The notes below the pieces were generated by a model. That model was not told the origin of the DNA, did no database searches, and worked only from the letters and a program-made list of their open reading frames with translations. Positions 14,940-25,747 of a stretch of 64,000 nt of DNA are shown here, piece after piece; position 1 is the first letter of the stretch, and the number at the start of each line of letters is the position of its first letter. Location: the NCBI GenBank assembly GCA_963965975.1, contig OZ014420.1, forward strand, positions 5,482,001-5,546,000, in the 5' to 3' direction. This stretch comes from Xestospongia bergquistia (Eukaryota > Porifera > Demospongiae > Haplosclerida > Petrosiidae). A program made the position numbers and the translations under genes.

Positions 14940-15591
14940 CTCATCTACCTGACTTTTACCATAAAACTCTGTCACATGTTTCTGTGTAATACTATGTATA
15001 ATATTGGTCATAATACTTTTTTGTTCTAAATGCGATATACTTAATCTATGTCTATGTGATTAGAAATCACCCTCATAGCAAAACCTCAAGGTTGGAAAGT
15101 CTGTATAAGCTGTAGATTCACATGTAATGGTTTAGGGTAAAGTGCCATGTCTAAATGGCAAATATAATTTCATTTATATTTACAAAATATAAAGTTTATC
15201 AATAAAATTTAATTAAAACTGAAATTGGTACATTAAATGATAAGTATATTTAAAATACTTTTTAATAAAGAGTTTTTTAAAGCTATCACTGGCAAGATGT
15301 GAGTCGATGCAGCTAGTAGAATACATCATGATAGCTGTCTCCTGTATTCCTGTATACATGCATGCATATTGTAATAATTTGACTTAAGAGCGCTAAACTG
15401 TCTAGTTTGGAAGTTCCTAATAAAAATATTGTACCTTATATCTCATATAGACATTGCCTTACAACTACAGTTCTTTCCAGTAACTATCTGTAGAATACTA
15501 AAAGTACTGTGATATATTTTATGAACACTTTTAATTAGTTGTTACTGAGATATCAATTAAAAATCAATTAATGTTGATCACGCGTGTAGTA

Positions 15592-15737
15592 TTTCCCGCC
15601 AAATTTGTCTCAATATTGGTATGGTATTTGCCGCCAAATTTGTCACAAGTTTTTGGTGACTGGTTGTCAAATTGAAGCATGACAGGATCTCTTTATGATA
15701 TAAATAGGGCTCCATTTTGCAAGTTTATAGTATAAGG
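15592..15737 (+). promoter_or_regulatory. Candidate TATA promoter with E2F-like sites
   Basis: TTTCCCGCC (15592-15600) and a second TTTGCCGCC (15627-15635) precede a TATAAATA box at 15699-15706. About 30 bases later a splice-donor-like AAG|GTGAG occurs at 15737 and a candidate acceptor CTCTAG near 15818. Together this resembles the promoter and short first exon of a small transcript, but no coding sequence that I recognise follows. Function is inferred. Confidence 0.35.
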
Positions 15738-16028
15738 TGAGTTTTTCTCCATCCATCATCTCTCATCGACTTTTCAATTGTTACAAATCCTCTTTTTTTC
15801 TCCCTCTATGTTCTCTAGGACCACGTCGTCGTTGGATCATCTCGTACTTCGACTCGTCGCTGGATCATCTTTTCTTTTCATTTTTGTCATCCTTATCTGT
15901 TTCTTTTCTTCTTTCTTAACTTTTTATTTATTTATTTTTAGTTTTTAATTTTTGTAAAATCACTTTTCTAATAAAAATTGATTTCTTATTTCTAGATCTC
16001 TTCGTTTCTACACGACTCAACTTGACTG

Positions 16029-16172
16029 CGTTCTTGACTGTTCTTCTCTGATGTTCTTGACTGTTCTTCTTCGATGCTCTTGACTGTTCTTCTCTGATGT
16101 TCTTGACTGTTCTCTGATGTTCTTGACTGTTCTTCTCTGATGTTTTTGACTGTTCTTCTCCGATGTTCTCTG
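16029..16172. repeat. Short CT-rich tandem repeat
   Basis: Six to seven copies of a 23-27 base unit built on TTGACTGTTCTTCTCTGATG, with length variants (TTCGATGCTC, TCTCCGATG). Open frames across it on the minus strand (EEQSRTSEKNSQEHQRR-type) are products of the repeat, not a gene. Confidence 0.8.
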
Positions 16173-16320
16173 GATGAAAAAGATGAGTCGCTCTCCGTGT
16201 CATTGGACTCTTTCCTGTCTTCCTTCAAGCCTTCTTTCCTTTTCTTTTAATTTTTTTTTTTTATTTTGGGCTATTCAGTCCATACACTATACACACACTC
16301 ATACAAACTCTATTAATCAT

Positions 16321-16392
16321 CTCTCCCCTGCCGCCTGGCGGCCTAAAAAAAAATTTTAAAAATATCCTAGGCCGCCAGGTGGCGGGGGAGAG
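16321..16392. repeat. GC-rich imperfect palindrome (foldback element)
   Basis: Left arm 16321-16345 (CTCTCCCCTGCCGCCTGG...) and right arm 16368-16392 (TAGGCCGCCAGGTGGCGGGG...) pair over 25 bases with two mismatches, around an A/T-rich loop. The GC-rich arms stand out from the AT-rich surroundings and may be the collapsed ends of a small transposon. Confidence 0.75.
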
Positions 16393-18212
16393 CTCTGATC
16401 TTCTAGAGTGCGTGTGTGTGCTGTGTACGTGTGTGTGTTGGTAGTCCTTTTTCACTTCCTCTGTCTCTCTTCACTCTCTATCCATTCATTGTCACTACCA
16501 GTTCAGTTATTACTACTCTTTTTTCTTTCCCTGCAGGAGCAGCTCTGTTGAAGAAGGTGAGCTATCTCTCCATCCATCTATCTCTCATTCTTTCTTAGTA
16601 TTCCAGTTGTTACAAATGACTTTCTTTTTCTTCCTCTATGTTCTCTACTTGTGGACTGACTGGACTTTTGGAGACTTTTCAAGTGCAGAGACTGTCTTAT
16701 TTCAAGTTTTTTTTATTTTTTATTTTTTTTTAATTTTGTAACTTTTTCCTCAAAAAAAATATTTCTCTATAATTTGTGAAGTCAATTATTTTGATTTCAA
16801 AATCTCAAAATTAACTTAAACTTTTAAAAACTAATTCGCTTTAGAATTCAATTTTTTGATGTTTTCTTACAAATCGTTTTACAACTGTTATTCATCTTAT
16901 TGTACCAATATAGATCATTTTTTAGAACTTAACTTAATTATTATTATTATTAACAATTCTTTAATATTAAAACAATTCTTTAATTTATTATTAACAATTC
17001 TTTAATATTATTATTAACAATTAACATCAATTAGCAAAAAGTTCTTAAAAATCTTAGTTTTGTTGTTCTTTGTGAAGCGTGTGGTGATGATATTATTTTC
17101 CCGCCATAATGGTGGGTCACACGTTTGCTGTTCCTTGCTAGGCGCGTGCTTACGCCTAAGCAATGTGTTCTCATTAGCAATGGATTCTTTGGAGACTTTT
17201 TTGTTTGACTGGACTCTAAAGCTTTTCATCAAAGAGTTTAATTCTGTTTCAGTGTTTTTTTAAATCAAGTTCTAAACCTTTTACATGATTATTTATATTC
17301 TGCTTTTAATCATTGAATTAATATTTATTTATCATTTAACTTGTTTGTTGTTTGTTTAAAAGTTTAGGATTCAGTACTATCACAACATATCAAGAAACTG
17401 GAGGAAATATTTATATTTGAAAGCTATAGCAATGTTTTATCATGTTGTTAATACAGTCTTTATTGAAACAAAAGCTCAAATTCTATCAACTGAACAGTCT
17501 TTTAGTTTACACTTCTTATGTGACTGTTTGTCTCATACAACTGTTGCAACAAGCATTATGACTTTGATATTGTATTCATGTTTGGACTGGTTTGAAATGA
17601 TTTACTGCCATCTCGATATTTAATGGATTTTTTCAAAATTATAATTTACTGGTAATATACCAATTTTTTGTGCTGATTTATGATTAGTATAACCTCAGTA
17701 AGTTTAAAATTACTTTATACTAAATTAAATCATTTTTTAAGTAATAAGACATCATTGTAATAGTTTTCTCTCAGCTTCAAATATATGATATGAAAACCCT
17801 CAGCATGGAGTTTCCTTCATAACAGCTCCATTCTTTGTAGTATCTGTAATTAACTACAGGGTATGTATTTACAATTGTTGTCTGTGGTATCTTTAGTCCT
17901 TGCTACTGTTGGTAAGAAATGGACAAATAAGTTGTTAGAAATGATGGTAGAATGGACGAATGATTTTGTAGTATGGACAGATATTTGTTAGTATGGATAA
18001 ATTGTTAGTATAGTTGCTATAGTGATGACTATTGCTAGTACATTTAGTTCATTTGTATGGTATTGTTGTATAGTAAAATGGACACTAATACTGGAGAAGA
18101 TGGCATGGGTTAATAATAATTATCCATTGTCCATTATCTACACATATCCATCTATCTAAGTCAAATTGATCATTAGGGGTTAAAAATGGATGTACATTTT
18201 GTTCTTTATTAG

Positions 18213-18810
18213 ACAACTTGATGATATGAATGAAATTAGTCAAAAACTACAAGAGACATTTGCTCTCTACAGAAGGTACACCACACCCATTTTAGTAACC
18301 ACTGTTTAATATCTTATTAGGCTATTACAAAAGGGACCACAACTAGCTCATAAAGCTCAAGCTCCACCCCCTAATGTTGAAGGGACACACCCACCTCCTT
18401 ATCAGTCTGGTACTCAATACGCTAATGAATCTACTGGTAGTTACTTTGCCCCACCTCCTCCTGACATCACTGGAACTTATCATGGAGCATATTCTCAACC
18501 TATAAGCTATACTCATCCTTATGGTCCACCCACTCAGGGTTTTATGCACCCACCTCCATCTTTGGGACAATATACACCACATCTTGTTCCTCCAATTCAG
18601 TCAACTCCTGTTAACATAGAAACAGTGAGGTAAGGTATCTGTCATCTCAATCTTTGATGTTATCAATTGCTCTTTAGAAGTGGAGGTAACCCTCAATTAA
18701 TGCATCATCAACTGACTCCACCTACTAACAACTCTTTGTGGATGACCCAACCCCCTTTAGCCACACCCACAGCTATGTACCAACAGCCAGTACATCAACC
18801 TCTCATTTGA
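18213..18810 (+). pseudogene. STAM 3' fragment, second copy
   Basis: Exons 18213-18275, 18321-18629 and 18678-18810 repeat the last three STAM exons, including the stop codon, at high identity to 14140-14707. About 30 bases of intron before the first exon are also shared. The coiled-coil start (QLDDMNEISQKLQETFALYR) and Pro/Tyr-rich tail (YANESTGSYFAPPPPDITG) remain open. It has an in-frame insertion (APPPNVEGT) relative to the first copy. No SH3 or earlier exons precede it, so it is a fragment. An NLR remnant follows on the minus strand. Confidence 0.85.
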
Positions 18811-18947
18811 TTTAGTAACTACATATAATATATATTACTTTCAATTTAAAAGTTAATTATTGCTATTAAGTTTGTTATTAACAATAATTATCACACATTT
18901 ACAAAATAATAAAGATTTTACAAATTACTTACAATCTCAATATTAAA

Positions 18948-20595
18948 TTATAAAAACTCTATTATTGGTAGAGGTTTTGGTGGTTTTTGTTTGTGTATGT
19001 CATTTAATGTCTTCTGTTGTGATTTAAGAGTATCCTCTAGGATTGATGATTGTCCGATCTCACTGTACTGAAGTGTGGGATGAAAGAAGACAGTTTGCCA
19101 GAAGTGTTGTGTTATCTCTATCTGATTAGATTGAGATGAGTTATCGCTGCATTTTATGGAGAGAAATCTCATAGTTATATGTGACTCTAACATGTTAGTA
19201 ATAAGATGTAGTCCCTGTTCATAGAACAATGGTATCATTATTTGTTGTCTCTCTTCATAACTACAGTCACTAGACACACATGACCGATCTAGTTTGAAGT
19301 TCACTTTAAGTTCTGTGAGTTTGTTCTTGTGAGAGATAACATTAAATAAAGTTGTTACCTGTTCATAGTTAGTATCTGACAGTGGAATGGGTACACTCAA
19401 CTCCTGTAGACTGGTATTGTGTGAGAGACCAGTTGTTAGAATGACAGGTAAGTACTGGGAATAGTAACAGTAAAGATTTTAGGTTCAATTTCAAAATATT
19501 CTATTGTTTTGTTTACTGTTAACATGTCTTGTAAACTAGGACCCATTCTGTCATAGATGGTATTGTCCCATATTTCTACTTTCAAAGCCTTAACTGTAGT
19601 ATTACTCTGTAGAATAGTAAATAGTTCAATAACACTCTCACCTTGGTTTTTAGTGATAGTTGAAGTTGCTGTAGATTAGGATGACATTGAAATAATAGAG
19701 GTAGTGTGACATGGTATTGTTTATGGTCTAGTATAAGACAATGTAGTCCTTTGATATGTTGAGGAAATAATGATGTCTGTTCACAATCCAACCATTGTAA
19801 CTTTCTCTCCAGAGCAGTAAGTGGTGTGTTCACTATATCCAGTGATAAGACATTAGGTATGTTCAGTTTAAGAGATTGTATTGTGTGATTGTCTCTTACT
19901 AGTTTATCATAAATCTCTTTGCTTGGTATATCTTCTGTCCATTCTAGATCATCATATTTGAGTGAAAATGTTTGAATTGATTTGTTTCATGTTACTCCTT
20001 TAATCACACTGTTGACTGTATTAGCAATATCACTAGAGAGATTCGGTATACCACTAACATAACTTCCAATATCTAGTACTAGTTCTTGTAGTGTGCTGTT
20101 AATATATAAACTTTCCTCCAATTCAGATAAAATCCTTTTGTCTATCTGTATATAGTCTTCTTCATCTTTTAGATGTTCCCAATATATTATTATAAAGTGT
20201 AGTATCTTTAGATGTTGTAGTTTTATTAAGTGCAGTAGTACAAGAGTAACATCAGATATATCCTGTGGTGTATGTGATTCTAATATAATATAACACTCTT
20301 GAAGATTGTGAGAGAATGATGACTAAAATAAATTCACAAATAACTTCATAGCCTTTTGGTTATTATTTCCAAACCACACCTCTATCTCTAGTTGTTATGT
20401 TAGAGTTGTTAAAGAAAACTCCAAGACACAGTATATCAAATAGTGATGATCTTAGTCTATGGAGGCAAAGTGAGTGGTTCTTTATAGATTGTGATAATAT
20501 TTTACATAATTTGATGTTCTGTGATTCATATAACAGTCGGAAGACAATGCCATCCCATTCATGAGAAGAAATGTGTGGCCTAACAGTTGTTGAAT
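18948..20595 (-). pseudogene. NLR pseudogene, LRR region only
   Basis: Homologous to the LRR half of the NLR genes to the right (LPIIEFL tail at 18948-18970, LTELKVNFKLD, the HIKGLHCLILDHKQYHV segment). Frame is broken repeatedly: a one-base loss near 19440, another break near 19645, an extra stop near 19985, and a deletion near 20395 that joins distant parts of the LRR exon. It ends abruptly at about 20595, where it is fused to the middle of a PTBP exon. No NACHT, CARD or 2A exon remains. Dead copy marking an old deletion breakpoint. Confidence 0.88.
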
Positions 20596-23500
20596 TCGTA
20601 ACATGGTTGAGTGTTTCTCAGCTAGACCAGCTCAAATAAGGTAACAATATATAGTATTAGAGAAGGAAGTACTACCTACTATGATAGTATGTGTGTGTAA
20701 CTACAAAGGTTTTGTTTGTAATGTTTGTAGTCAATCTGTACTACATAGTAATATATCCATTTTAAGAGTTATTATTGAGAACATGTTATATCCTATTACC
20801 ATTGATGTCCTTCATCAAGTGAGTGTGTAGATTTTGTGGGTGGAGTCATTACAAGTCATGTTAACGTTGTTTAGATATTTGCCAAATATGGTGATGTTCT
20901 AAAAATAGTAACATTCATGAAAAATGGTAATAGACATTTTTATGTAATTGAAGTGTTGTTTATGCAGGGGCGTAGGAAGCAAAAATGGAATGGTCAGGCT
21001 GACACTGAAGCATCCAAGGAGGTCCGGGGGCATGCCCCTCCCTGGGAAAATTTTGAAAATTGTGTTTGTCAGGAGTGAATCTGGTGCAATTTCAGGCCCA
21101 TCACTGCAAGTTTTTTCACGCATTCTTTCCATGCAAAATTTGTTGTATATACTTGCAATTGGAATGATTTGTACCATCCTTCCAATTGCTAAATCCTTTA
21201 CTTAGAAAAGTTTGATCTTTCATGCTGGAACTGAGGTTTTTTTCCTGATCTGCTTTACCACACAAATGATAGAATGCGACATCTAGTGCTTCATCATAGT
21301 GAAGCCACTTCCATTTTGAAACCCATTGAGGCTGAAACTTCTTTGAATGATCTGCTTTTTTCCAAAAAGTCTCTTAGGAAAATTGAAGTTTTTTGGTTGG
21401 TGTGGCTTGTCTGGAAATACATAAGTTGTCAAGTTACTAGCTAGCTGATACACAATAACACACGCATGCAAATAATTTTGAATCTAATGGGTGCGGTGAA
21501 TGAAAACATGGCTGCCAAATACGTGTGAGTTACCAGTCTTGTTATTTTTTTCTTTTTGTTTCATTTTTTGTGTTGTTGCTTCATTATTACATTTTAATAT
21601 TTGAAGAAGCTGAAAAATGGTCCGGCCAAAGCCGGACTGGCCGGACCGGCTCCTACGCCCGTGTTATGTTGTGATGTTTATAGGTCAGTTTCATGCACTC
21701 ATTCAATATCCCAATGAAATAATTGCTGCTAATGCTAAAACTGTGAGTCATTCACTAACTACAAACTAACATACTGTGTTTGTCTCTTTAGGCACTTGAT
21801 GGTCAAAATATCTATAATGGTTGTTGTACATTACACATTGATTACTCTAAATTGTCTAATCTTACTGTCAAATATAACAATGAGAAGACTAGGTAAGTAG
21901 ACAAGTCCTTCTTAAGTTAAATAGTAACTATTTGTATAGAGACTTTACTCGTCCTGATCTACCAGCTGGAGACCAAGAGACTGTGTCACTCCCTGACCTC
22001 TCAGCATATGGTATAATAGTATATGTGTATGTGTGTGTGTGTGTGTATATATATGTCTGTATCTAGGTCTTCATCCTGCTCTACTTCAATCTCCAGGTAG
22101 TAAGTTATTTATTTTATTAGATATAGAATGTTTTGTTTAGCATTCTCTCAACTTCGTGCTGCTCTTAATGCTCTGGGTACTCAAGGAGGAGGAGGAGGTG
22201 GTGCTCCCTCTACTACAGTTGTTCTAGCCTCTAATCTCAATGATAAGGTAATATTGTGATAAAGAGACATGTCTGTGTGTGTTAGTATTTGTGTATGATT
22301 TGCACCACTTTTCTCTTCTTGTTGACACTCTTTCTTCCTCTGTTGGCTCCTCTTGGCTGTCTTCTCCTCCCTCTCATTCTCCCTCCCTTCTTTCACACAA
22401 GATGTTTCTCCTCATGCTCTCTTTATTCTCTTTGGTACGTCTTTCTCTCTTTATCTCTCTATCTCTTGCACAATATGATCTAGTAGAGTCTGTTCACATT
22501 GATTTTATAGACTATTGCAATGAGATTGTTCTATTTATAGAATGTATCATTGATCATATCATTGAACAGACTATAATATTAAATGTGTAGTCATCAATGT
22601 AGTGTTAATAAATGTTATATAATTTTGTAGGTGTATATGGTGATGTAATGCGTGTGAAGATATTGTATAGTAAAAGAGACTCCGCCCTTATTCAATTTCG
22701 CGAACCTCAACAAGCTCAGAACTGTGAGTAATCTAAAAGTTAATTTTTGATAATTTTATGTTCTCTCTCATTCTCTCTCTAGCTGTTACTCATCTTAATG
22801 GTAGCATGTTATATGGTAAGAAAATCCATGTGACACTCTCTAAACATACTCAAGTCCAGATGCCTCAACCAGGAAGTAATGTAAGATGATGTAATATTAT
22901 ATACATATAGAGGTTATATTATCATATATAACATTGTTACATTCATTATTATCAAGGTTTTCCTTTCTCTTTATTAGGAGGATGGACTAACAGAAGACTT
23001 TTCTAACTCTCCTCTTCATCGTTTCAAGGTAAATCCAGTGGTAACTTACTCTCTTGGGTAAGTATTATATCTTCTGTCATAGAAGCCAGGGTCTAAGAAT
23101 TATCAGAATATTTATCCTCCAAGTGCTACACTCCATCTCTCTAATATTCCGTAAGAGAACTAATAGTGTACTGTTAAGTAGAATGTGGTAACTAACAGCA
23201 GGGTAGGAATGAAGTTTAAGTTGGGGGGGGGGGGGGGGGGCTGACCTTATATTTAGTTACGTTATGTTATTAAACATCAAAAATGACCCAAAAAATTAAG
23301 TCATCTGTCGTTAAAGGAAACAAACTCTTTAGCTGTTTCTAATAAGTTTGTTATCAGTACTGTCCATATGTGTATGTAACAACATGACATGGTTTAGTCG
23401 TTCTTTGGTCATAGTACTTTGTTGGTAATTTTTTAGTCAGCGTAAGGTTGAAAATGTGCGTTCCGCTGTAACAGAAGTCATTGGTACAGTTAGATACTGC

Positions 23501-23936
23501 CTAATGTGTTATTGTGTACATAGTCTTGAGTGCAAATCAGGGGGAAGCTTAGCCCTCCCTGATTTGAAGTTGGAGAGGCTTCCCCCCCTTTCCTACCCCT
23601 ATGGTAACTGATATTGTTAATTAGATATTTATTGAAATAAATGACACATAATGTATCTATTATATTTCTATATAGTGATGGTATTACTGAGGAATATCTT
23701 CGCAGTCTATTTACATCTACTGGTGGTAATGTAGTCAACTTCCGTTTCTTTCAGTTAGTTATATCTTGTTTTGTCTGTATAACTTTCTCTTTTTCTCTCT
23801 TAGAAATGATCTACGTATGGCTCTAGTTCAGATGTCTTCAGTAGAGGAAGCTATCAATGCTCTCATTGTCACTCATAATCATAAAATCAGTGAAACCAAT
23901 CATCTCCGAGTTACCTTCTCAAAGAACACTCTCTAA
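20596..23936 (+). pseudogene. PTBP pseudogene, unit 2 (5'-deleted)
   Basis: Retains the tail of RRM1 ([15 protein letters not shown] at 20598-20641), then jumps near 20757 directly from intron into RRM2 coding sequence ([12 protein letters not shown]), losing several exons. From 21685 to the TAA at 23934-23936 the remaining exons are present with good splice sites and high identity to the intact gene. The intron before QFHALIQYP carries a 699-base MITE. Without a start or a whole RRM1 it is unlikely to be functional. Confidence 0.85.
20965..21663. mobile_element. 699-bp MITE-like DNA transposon with 5-bp target duplication
   Basis: Inserted in an intron of PTBP pseudogene unit 2. Ends are inverted: CAGGGGCGTAGGAAGC on the left, and CACGGGCGTAGGAGCC read inward from the right. 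The flanking TTATG (20960-20964 and 21664-21668) is duplicated. Removing the element and one TTATG restores exactly the sequence of the intact gene near 8200. The interior has a GC-rich block at each end (GTCCGGGGGCATGCCC; GGTCCGGCCAAAGCCGGAC). No transposase; the longest open frame (85 codons) looks non-coding. Confidence 0.85.
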
Positions 23937-25747
23937 GCGATCATCATTACTGGTCACACCCCCTAATTATATTTCAAGTCTTGCTTTAGGCATATTGTGT
24001 GCTATTTCAAACTAAAATTTTATGTTTTTTTCTTTAAAATCTTTGTCTTTCTTTTTTCATTAGAAGTCTTGTCTTTTGATAACTTTGTCTACTGAAATAA
24101 TTTAGTAGAATGATAGAATTAGAGGGGAAGTAGTTATTATGATGACATCATTATTATAGTTACTAACCATCTCTACCCACGTGTAATTAGATGAACTCGG
24201 CTGATATTAACTTGTCTGTGTGTTAATTGAAGACTGTATTGTCTTGTTCATTGAATTCTATTTATTATAAATATATGCTGTCTGTCTTCAAGTAAAGGAA
24301 ACTACAATAGATTCTTTTGAATATTGTTGTCATTATAGGACTCTGTCAAGACAGTTCACATTAATTATAGCAGCTGTAAGTCATACTGTTCATCTATTGT
24401 TAGTATTTGTTACTTCAATAGACAATATGACATCATTATTATCAGATATTACTATATAATAGTTAGACACTGAGGTCAGGTATTAACATTATTTATCATA
24501 ACAGTACTAATTTACATGAGGACTTATTTTCACAGATAGCTAGTGCTACTCAACCACAAAAATTAAGATATATTACCATGTTAAACAATGTCCCTTTAAT
24601 TAATAGTTGATCTTGCTGTCATTTCAATTCTAACAATTCTCAAGATTCAGAATAATGACATAACAATAAGTTAATTAACATATCTTTCTACTTAATTCTG
24701 TAAGTTGTTTTTTGTCACAATCACAGAAGATCACAAGTAACTAGTATAAGTAACAGTCCATTAATAATATGTGATTATCTTACTCTAAGACTCAATGTTA
24801 ACAAACTTACATTAACTGATTTCTTACTCCTGTATTCAGTATTTATCTCATAAAATAGTAATTATTTGTATAGAGACTTTACTCGTCCTGATCTACCAGC
24901 TGGAGACCAAGAGACTGTGTCACTCCCTGACCTCTCAGCATATGGTATAATAGTATATGTGTATGTGTGTGTGTATCTATATATGTCTGTATCTAGGTCT
25001 TCATCCTGCTCTACTTCAATCTCCAGGTAGTAAGTTATTTATTTTATTAGATATAGAATGTTTTGTTTAGCATTCTCTCAACTTTGTGCTGCTCTTATTG
25101 CTCTGGGTACTCAAGGAGGATAGACAAATAAACAGATTGATGGATAGATTAAATAATAAATTAATATCAGATAATTAAATGATATATTTGATATAAAACA
25201 GTGTCCTCCTATGTAAGTGTATTATATTAAACATCTATTAACATAATTGAAGTTGTACATGTGGATAATTAACTTAATATTTCAAATCCAGTGTTTAGAT
25301 AATCAAATAAAATACAATGAGACTATATATTTAAAATCTTTATCAGCTCACAATTCATACACAATGTAATGTTTACAGTATAAATTATTAATGTTTAATA
25401 TTTAATTATTACTTTAAATCATATTATAAGAGGAACAAACAAGTAAATAAAAACATTTTCTAAAAATAAAGTAAACATAGAGATAATTAATATTATTCCA
25501 TTACAAATAATACAAACAAGATAATAATAATAACAGTTGTATTATATCTACATAATAGTACAGGTATAATAAACAAACAAAGGATGTTTACTTATTTAAA
25601 AAGTATAGATCTAAAGTCACTTTATTAATATCAGTTATATTATGTCCCTGTACTATTATAGTAATGATAATATAATTGATATATTACTACTATTTTGTTT
25701 GTATTCATTGTATGTAGATCATATTATTAATACATGAGGTAGCTCAG
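23937..25747. repeat. PTBP 3' flank module, unit 2
   Basis: Copy of 10499-12360 running directly into the 3' end of NLR A. It includes the stray PTBP exon trio at about 24872-25122 and an AT-rich segment with no gene. One difference from unit 1 is an added TGTCAAGACAG-type motif near 24346. Confidence 0.8.

Larger units (their letters stand above)
14940..18212. other. Non-coding spacer between the two STAM copies
   Basis: AT-rich with many short runs. No protein-coding gene was supported on either strand. Notable parts are listed separately: a TATA/E2F-like promoter near 15.6 kb, CT-rich tandem repeats near 16.1 kb and a GC-rich hairpin near 16.35 kb. Segments starting at about 15735 and 16555 resemble each other (GGTGAG, CTCTCCATCCATC, then GTTACAAAT and CCTCTATGTTCTCTA), so part of the spacer is internally duplicated. 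A further TTTCCCGCC lies near 17100. Confidence 0.5.

Noticed and set aside
15928..16228. Minus-strand frames of 78-91 codons rich in Glu, Ser and Gln
   Set aside because: Products of the CT-rich tandem repeat read in two frames; no conserved features.
20948..21205. 85-codon frame across the MITE and its antisense 92-codon frame
   Set aside because: Overlaps the transposon terminus and has no similarity to transposases; both strands are open by chance.
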